A program made the translations under genes and the position numbers. This document shows, piece after piece, positions 6,029 to 8,300 of a DNA stretch of 8,300 nt (the first letter of the stretch is position 1; every line of letters begins with the position of its first letter). Source of the stretch: an uncultured Mailhella sp. (GTDB lineage: Bacteria > Desulfobacterota > Desulfovibrionia > Desulfovibrionales > Desulfovibrionaceae); contig NZ_CAJJIC010000110.1 of the NCBI RefSeq assembly GCF_905187505.1, positions 1-8,300 of the forward strand, written 5' to 3'. A model generated the notes under the pieces. The model was not told the origin of the DNA and did not search any database. It saw nothing but the letters and a program-made list of their open reading frames with translations.

Positions 6029-7735
6029 ATGAACGCCTCATCTCCCGCATGGCTGCCCCACATTGCCGAGGGCGCTCCCGTGCATCTCAACATCATTCCC
6101 CGTTCCCTCCAGTCCTATCTGGACGAAGCTGCCGACCGTTTCGGCGACCACAAGGCCGTCATTTTCCAGAATCTCACGCTCAACTACAAGCAGCTCAGGG
6201 AAAAGGCCGAAACCTTTGCCGCAGCCCTGCGTGATCACGGTCTGAACACCGGCGACAGGGTGGCCATCATGCTTCCCAATCTCCCTCAGACCATCATCGC
6301 CTTCTGGGGCGCGCTCAAGGCGGGAGCCACGGTGGTCATGACCAACCCCCTTTACATGGAAAAGGAGCTGACCCACCACTTCAGCGACGCCACGCCCAAG
6401 TTCCTCATCACCCTCGACCTGTTCTGGAACAAGATAGAACCCCTGCGCGAACGCCTCGGCGTGCAGACCTGCGTCGTGTCCCGCATTGCCGACGCGCTGG
6501 CCTTCCCGCTCAACATTCTCCAGCCCCTTCAGGCCAGACGTCAGGGTCATCTGCCCGAAGTGAAGTTCAACGGCCATTCGATCATTCCCTGGAAGGCCAT
6601 GTTCAAGACCGGCCGCCGCTACAGCGAGGAGCCCAAGGATCCCGCCTCCACGCTGGCGCTTCTCCAGTACACCGGCGGCACCACGGGCTTTTCCAAGGGC
6701 GCCATGCTCACCCACGGCAACCTTTCCGCCCAGATCCAGCAGCTTCTCGCCGTCATCCACTGCGACGCCTCCAACTCCTCGCACAGCTTCCTCAGCATCA
6801 TGCCCTTCTTCCACGTGTTCGGACTCATGGGCAACATCGTGCTGCCCGCCGTGCTCGCCGCCTCCACCATGCCGGTGCCGCGCTACTCCCCCCACGACGT
6901 GCTGGAACTCATCAAGAAGCACCGCCCCACCTTCTTCGTGGGCGCGCCTTCCGTCTACATCTCCCTCATGCAGCAAAAGGACATCGCCCAGTACGACCTT
7001 ACCTGCATCCAGCTCTGCATTTCCGGCTCCTCGCCCTTCCCCCAGGCCAGCCTCAAGCAGTTCCAGGACATCACCCACGCCAACATCACCGAAGGTCTCG
7101 GACTCACCGAAGCCTCTCCCGTGGTCATCGCCAACCCCGTGTACGGACTGCAGAAGATAGGTTCCATAGGCGTGCCCATCCCTGAAACGGAGGTCCGCAT
7201 CGTGGACATTGAAACCGGCAGGACCGAGCTTGGCGACAATGAATGCGGCGAGCTCATCATACGCGGCCCGCAGGTCATGAAGGGCTACTGGAACCAGCCC
7301 GAAGAAACCGCAGCCACCCTGGTCGACGGCTGGCTGCATACCGGCGACATCGCCTATCGCGACAGCGACGGCTACTACTTCATCGTGGACCGCAAAAAGG
7401 ACATGGCCATCGTAGGCGGCTACAACGTGTTCCCCCGCGAAATCGACGAGGTGCTTCACGAATACCCCAAAATCAAGGAAGCCGTGTCTCTCTGCGTGCC
7501 TCACAAGGCCCGCGGCGAAACCCTCAAGGCCTACATCGTGCCCAAGGAAGGGGAAAAGATCACCGTTTCCGAGCTCGCGGCCTTCTGCCGCACCAAGCTC
7601 GCATCCTACAAGGTGCCGCGCATCTTTGAATTCCGCGACGAGCTGCCCAAGTCCATGGTGGGCAAGGTGCTGCGTCGGGCCCTCCGTGAGGAGGAGGAAA
7701 AAAAGCAGCGCGAAGAAGAAAAGAACAAGGACTGA
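6029..7735 (+). CDS. fadD: Long-chain fatty-acid-CoA ligase, FadD type
   Basis: Activates fatty acids to acyl-CoA through an acyl-AMP intermediate; cytoplasmic or peripheral at the inner membrane. The 568-residue product is close to E. coli FadD (561) and aligns along its whole length. It belongs to the ANL superfamily: P-loop YTGGTTGFSKGAMLTHGN (214-231), GLGLTEASPVV (356-366), GELIIRGPQVMKGYW (407-421), the FACS signature DGWLHTGDIAYRDSDGYYF (433-451), IVDRKKDMAIVGGYNVFPREI (452-472, written here as IVDRKKD then GGYNVFPREI) and ELPKSMVGKVLRR (538-550), with K546 as the expected catalytic lysine. The C-terminus ends in a charged Glu/Lys-rich tail (553-568). No membrane segment or signal peptide is evident. 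The ribosome site is weak (GGA at 6018-6020, 8 bases upstream). It is a single-gene unit between two terminators. The exact chain-length preference cannot be read from sequence. Confidence 0.93.
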   Translation: MNASSPAWLPHIAEGAPVHLNIIPRSLQSYLDEAADRFGDHKAVIFQNLTLNYKQLREKAETFAAALRDHGLNTGDRVAIMLPNLPQTIIAFWGALKAGATVVMTNPLYMEKELTHHFSDATPKFLITLDLFWNKIEPLRERLGVQTCVVSRIADALAFPLNILQPLQARRQGHLPEVKFNGHSIIPWKAMFKTGRRYSEEPKDPASTLALLQYTGGTTGFSKGAMLTHGNLSAQIQQLLAVIHCDASNSSHSFLSIMPFFHVFGLMGNIVLPAVLAASTMPVPRYSPHDVLELIKKHRPTFFVGAPSVYISLMQQKDIAQYDLTCIQLCISGSSPFPQASLKQFQDITHANITEGLGLTEASPVVIANPVYGLQKIGSIGVPIPETEVRIVDIETGRTELGDNECGELIIRGPQVMKGYWNQPEETAATLVDGWLHTGDIAYRDSDGYYFIVDRKKDMAIVGGYNVFPREIDEVLHEYPKIKEAVSLCVPHKARGETLKAYIVPKEGEKITVSELAAFCRTKLASYKVPRIFEFRDELPKSMVGKVLRRALREEEEKKQREEEKNKD

Positions 7736-7753
7736 CCCGTTCTGAACGTCGGG

Positions 7754-7783
7754 AAAGGAGCGTCTCCGGGCGCTCCTTTTTTT
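7754..7783 (+). terminator. Intrinsic terminator after fadD
   Basis: AAAGGAGCG (7754-7762) pairs with CGCTCCTTT (7771-7779) around an 8-base loop and runs into seven T (7777-7783). It starts 19 bases after the fadD stop. Confidence 0.92.
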
Positions 7784-7882
7784 GCGCTCTGCAAAAGAAG
7801 CATGGCACTGACGCACCGCGAGGCAAGGAACAGGGGCACCATTCAGCGCCCGAAAGAAGAATGCCTCCCCCGCAGAGAAGCG

Positions 7883-7997
7883 GGAACCGGGCCCGGACAG
7901 GCCTCGTGCAGGCACGGAGTTCTCCCGCGCACGGAGCAAAGCCCCTTCCCCTGCGCCATGGCGCAGGCGCTGCGCGCACGCTCCTTCTGCCGGTTCC
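7883..7997. repeat. Long-range 8-bp inverted repeat flanking the palindrome
   Basis: GGAACCGG (7883-7890) is complementary to CCGGTTCC (7990-7997), about 99 bases apart, and overlaps the self-complementary CCGGGCCCGG (7887-7896). It encloses the 7950-7975 palindrome, so the segment could fold as a branched RNA. In such GC-rich DNA an 8-bp match may also be chance. Confidence 0.4.
7950..7975. repeat. 18-base perfect palindrome with competing hairpin
   Basis: CCTGCGCCATGGCGCAGG (7950-7967) is a perfect palindrome. Its right half GCGCAG (7961-7966) can instead pair with a second CTGCGC (7970-7975) across a 3-base loop. The three repeated arms can therefore form two mutually exclusive structures. 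Confidence 0.7.
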
Positions 7998-8212
7998 GGC
8001 CCGGGTGCTCCGCTCTCCGGCAAAACGCCCCGCCTCACGGCCTTTTTTCTCTCCCTTTCGTCTCTGCTTTCGTAAAGCGCAGGACGCCGCCTCTCCCGCA
8101 TCAGCGGCAGTCCGTCGGCAGGTCTTCCGAAGAGAAAACGGTCCAACGACTTGCGCTTCTCCGCAACGTGCCCATGCAGTGCAAAAAAATTCCCCGTTCA
8201 GCGTTTTTCCTG

Positions 8213-8241
8213 TTGACACCTCTGCCCGAATCCCCTATAAG
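8213..8241 (+). promoter_or_regulatory. Near-consensus sigma-70 promoter of tRNA-Gly
   Basis: TTGACA (8213-8218, perfect -35) and TATAAG (8236-8241, five of six) are separated by exactly 17 bases. The predicted start near 8248 leaves a leader of only about 7-8 bases before the tRNA. T5 (8204-8208) and A7 (8183-8189) tracts upstream, about two helical turns apart, resemble an UP element. Confidence 0.92.
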
Positions 8242-8251
8242 TTTCTTCACG

Positions 8252-8300
<49 letters not shown>

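Larger units (their letters stand above)
7784..8212. other. GC-rich non-coding stretch with palindromes before tRNA-Gly
   Basis: These 429 bases hold no supported gene. Open frames on both strands give Arg/Pro/Ala-rich low-complexity translations, and one runs into the tRNA promoter. Notable elements are a long-range inverted repeat (7883-7997), an 18-base palindrome with a competing hairpin (7950-7975), and A/T tracts near 8183-8208 that may serve as upstream promoter elements. It could be a decayed gene remnant or a non-coding RNA; nothing visible decides this. Confidence 0.55.

Noticed and set aside
7560..8219. Minus-strand 219-codon open frame
   Set aside because: It overlaps the 3' end of fadD and its terminator, and the translation has a random Arg/Cys/Ala-rich composition.

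Overview
The window looks like chromosomal core-metabolism DNA from a GC-rich anaerobic bacterium. Its short 5' UTRs, canonical Shine-Dalgarno sites, GC-rich third codon positions, and a pta-ackA pair near dapB, nadE and fadD fit a Desulfovibrionaceae-type deltaproteobacterium (Desulfovibrio, Bilophila or Mailhella-like). This placement rests on general codon and protein style and not on a diagnostic marker, so it is tentative. All protein genes and the tRNA are on the plus strand. I see no phage, IS element, CRISPR array or toxin-antitoxin pair.

Layout. (1) 61-2816 is a tightly coupled pta-ackA operon, with a TAATG stop/start overlap. It converts acetyl-CoA to acetate with ATP formation and ends in a very strong intrinsic terminator preceded by two further hairpins. 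(2) 2917-3248 is a 332-base non-coding gap with several inverted repeats and an AT-rich promoter-like segment carrying the palindrome TTGTATACAA. (3) 3249-4040 is dapB (lysine/diaminopimelate pathway). It is followed after 212 bases, which hold a nested inverted-repeat structure and no clear terminator, by nadE (4253-5866, NAD synthase), which ends in an intrinsic terminator at 5899-5928. (4) 6029-7735 is a FadD-type acyl-CoA synthetase with its own probable promoter and terminator. (5) 7784-8212 is a GC-rich non-coding stretch with palindromes. It leads into a near-consensus sigma-70 promoter and a tRNA-Gly(GCC) cut off by the window end.

The genes are housekeeping: acetate overflow with substrate-level ATP formation (Pta, AckA), cell wall and lysine precursor supply (DapB, NAD(P)H-dependent), NAD supply (NadE) and fatty acid activation (FadD). 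No new multigene system is evident.

The points most worth a second look are at protein level. NadE has the two-domain length of a glutamine-dependent enzyme, but its nitrilase-like domain appears to have lost the whole Glu-Lys-Cys triad. Pta is about 200 residues shorter than the long enterobacterial form, apparently through loss of the middle DRTGG region, and its P-loop-like motif lacks the Ser/Thr. AckA has Met where HRVVHGG normally has His. At DNA level, several dyads and alternative-pairing structures in the gaps are unexplained.
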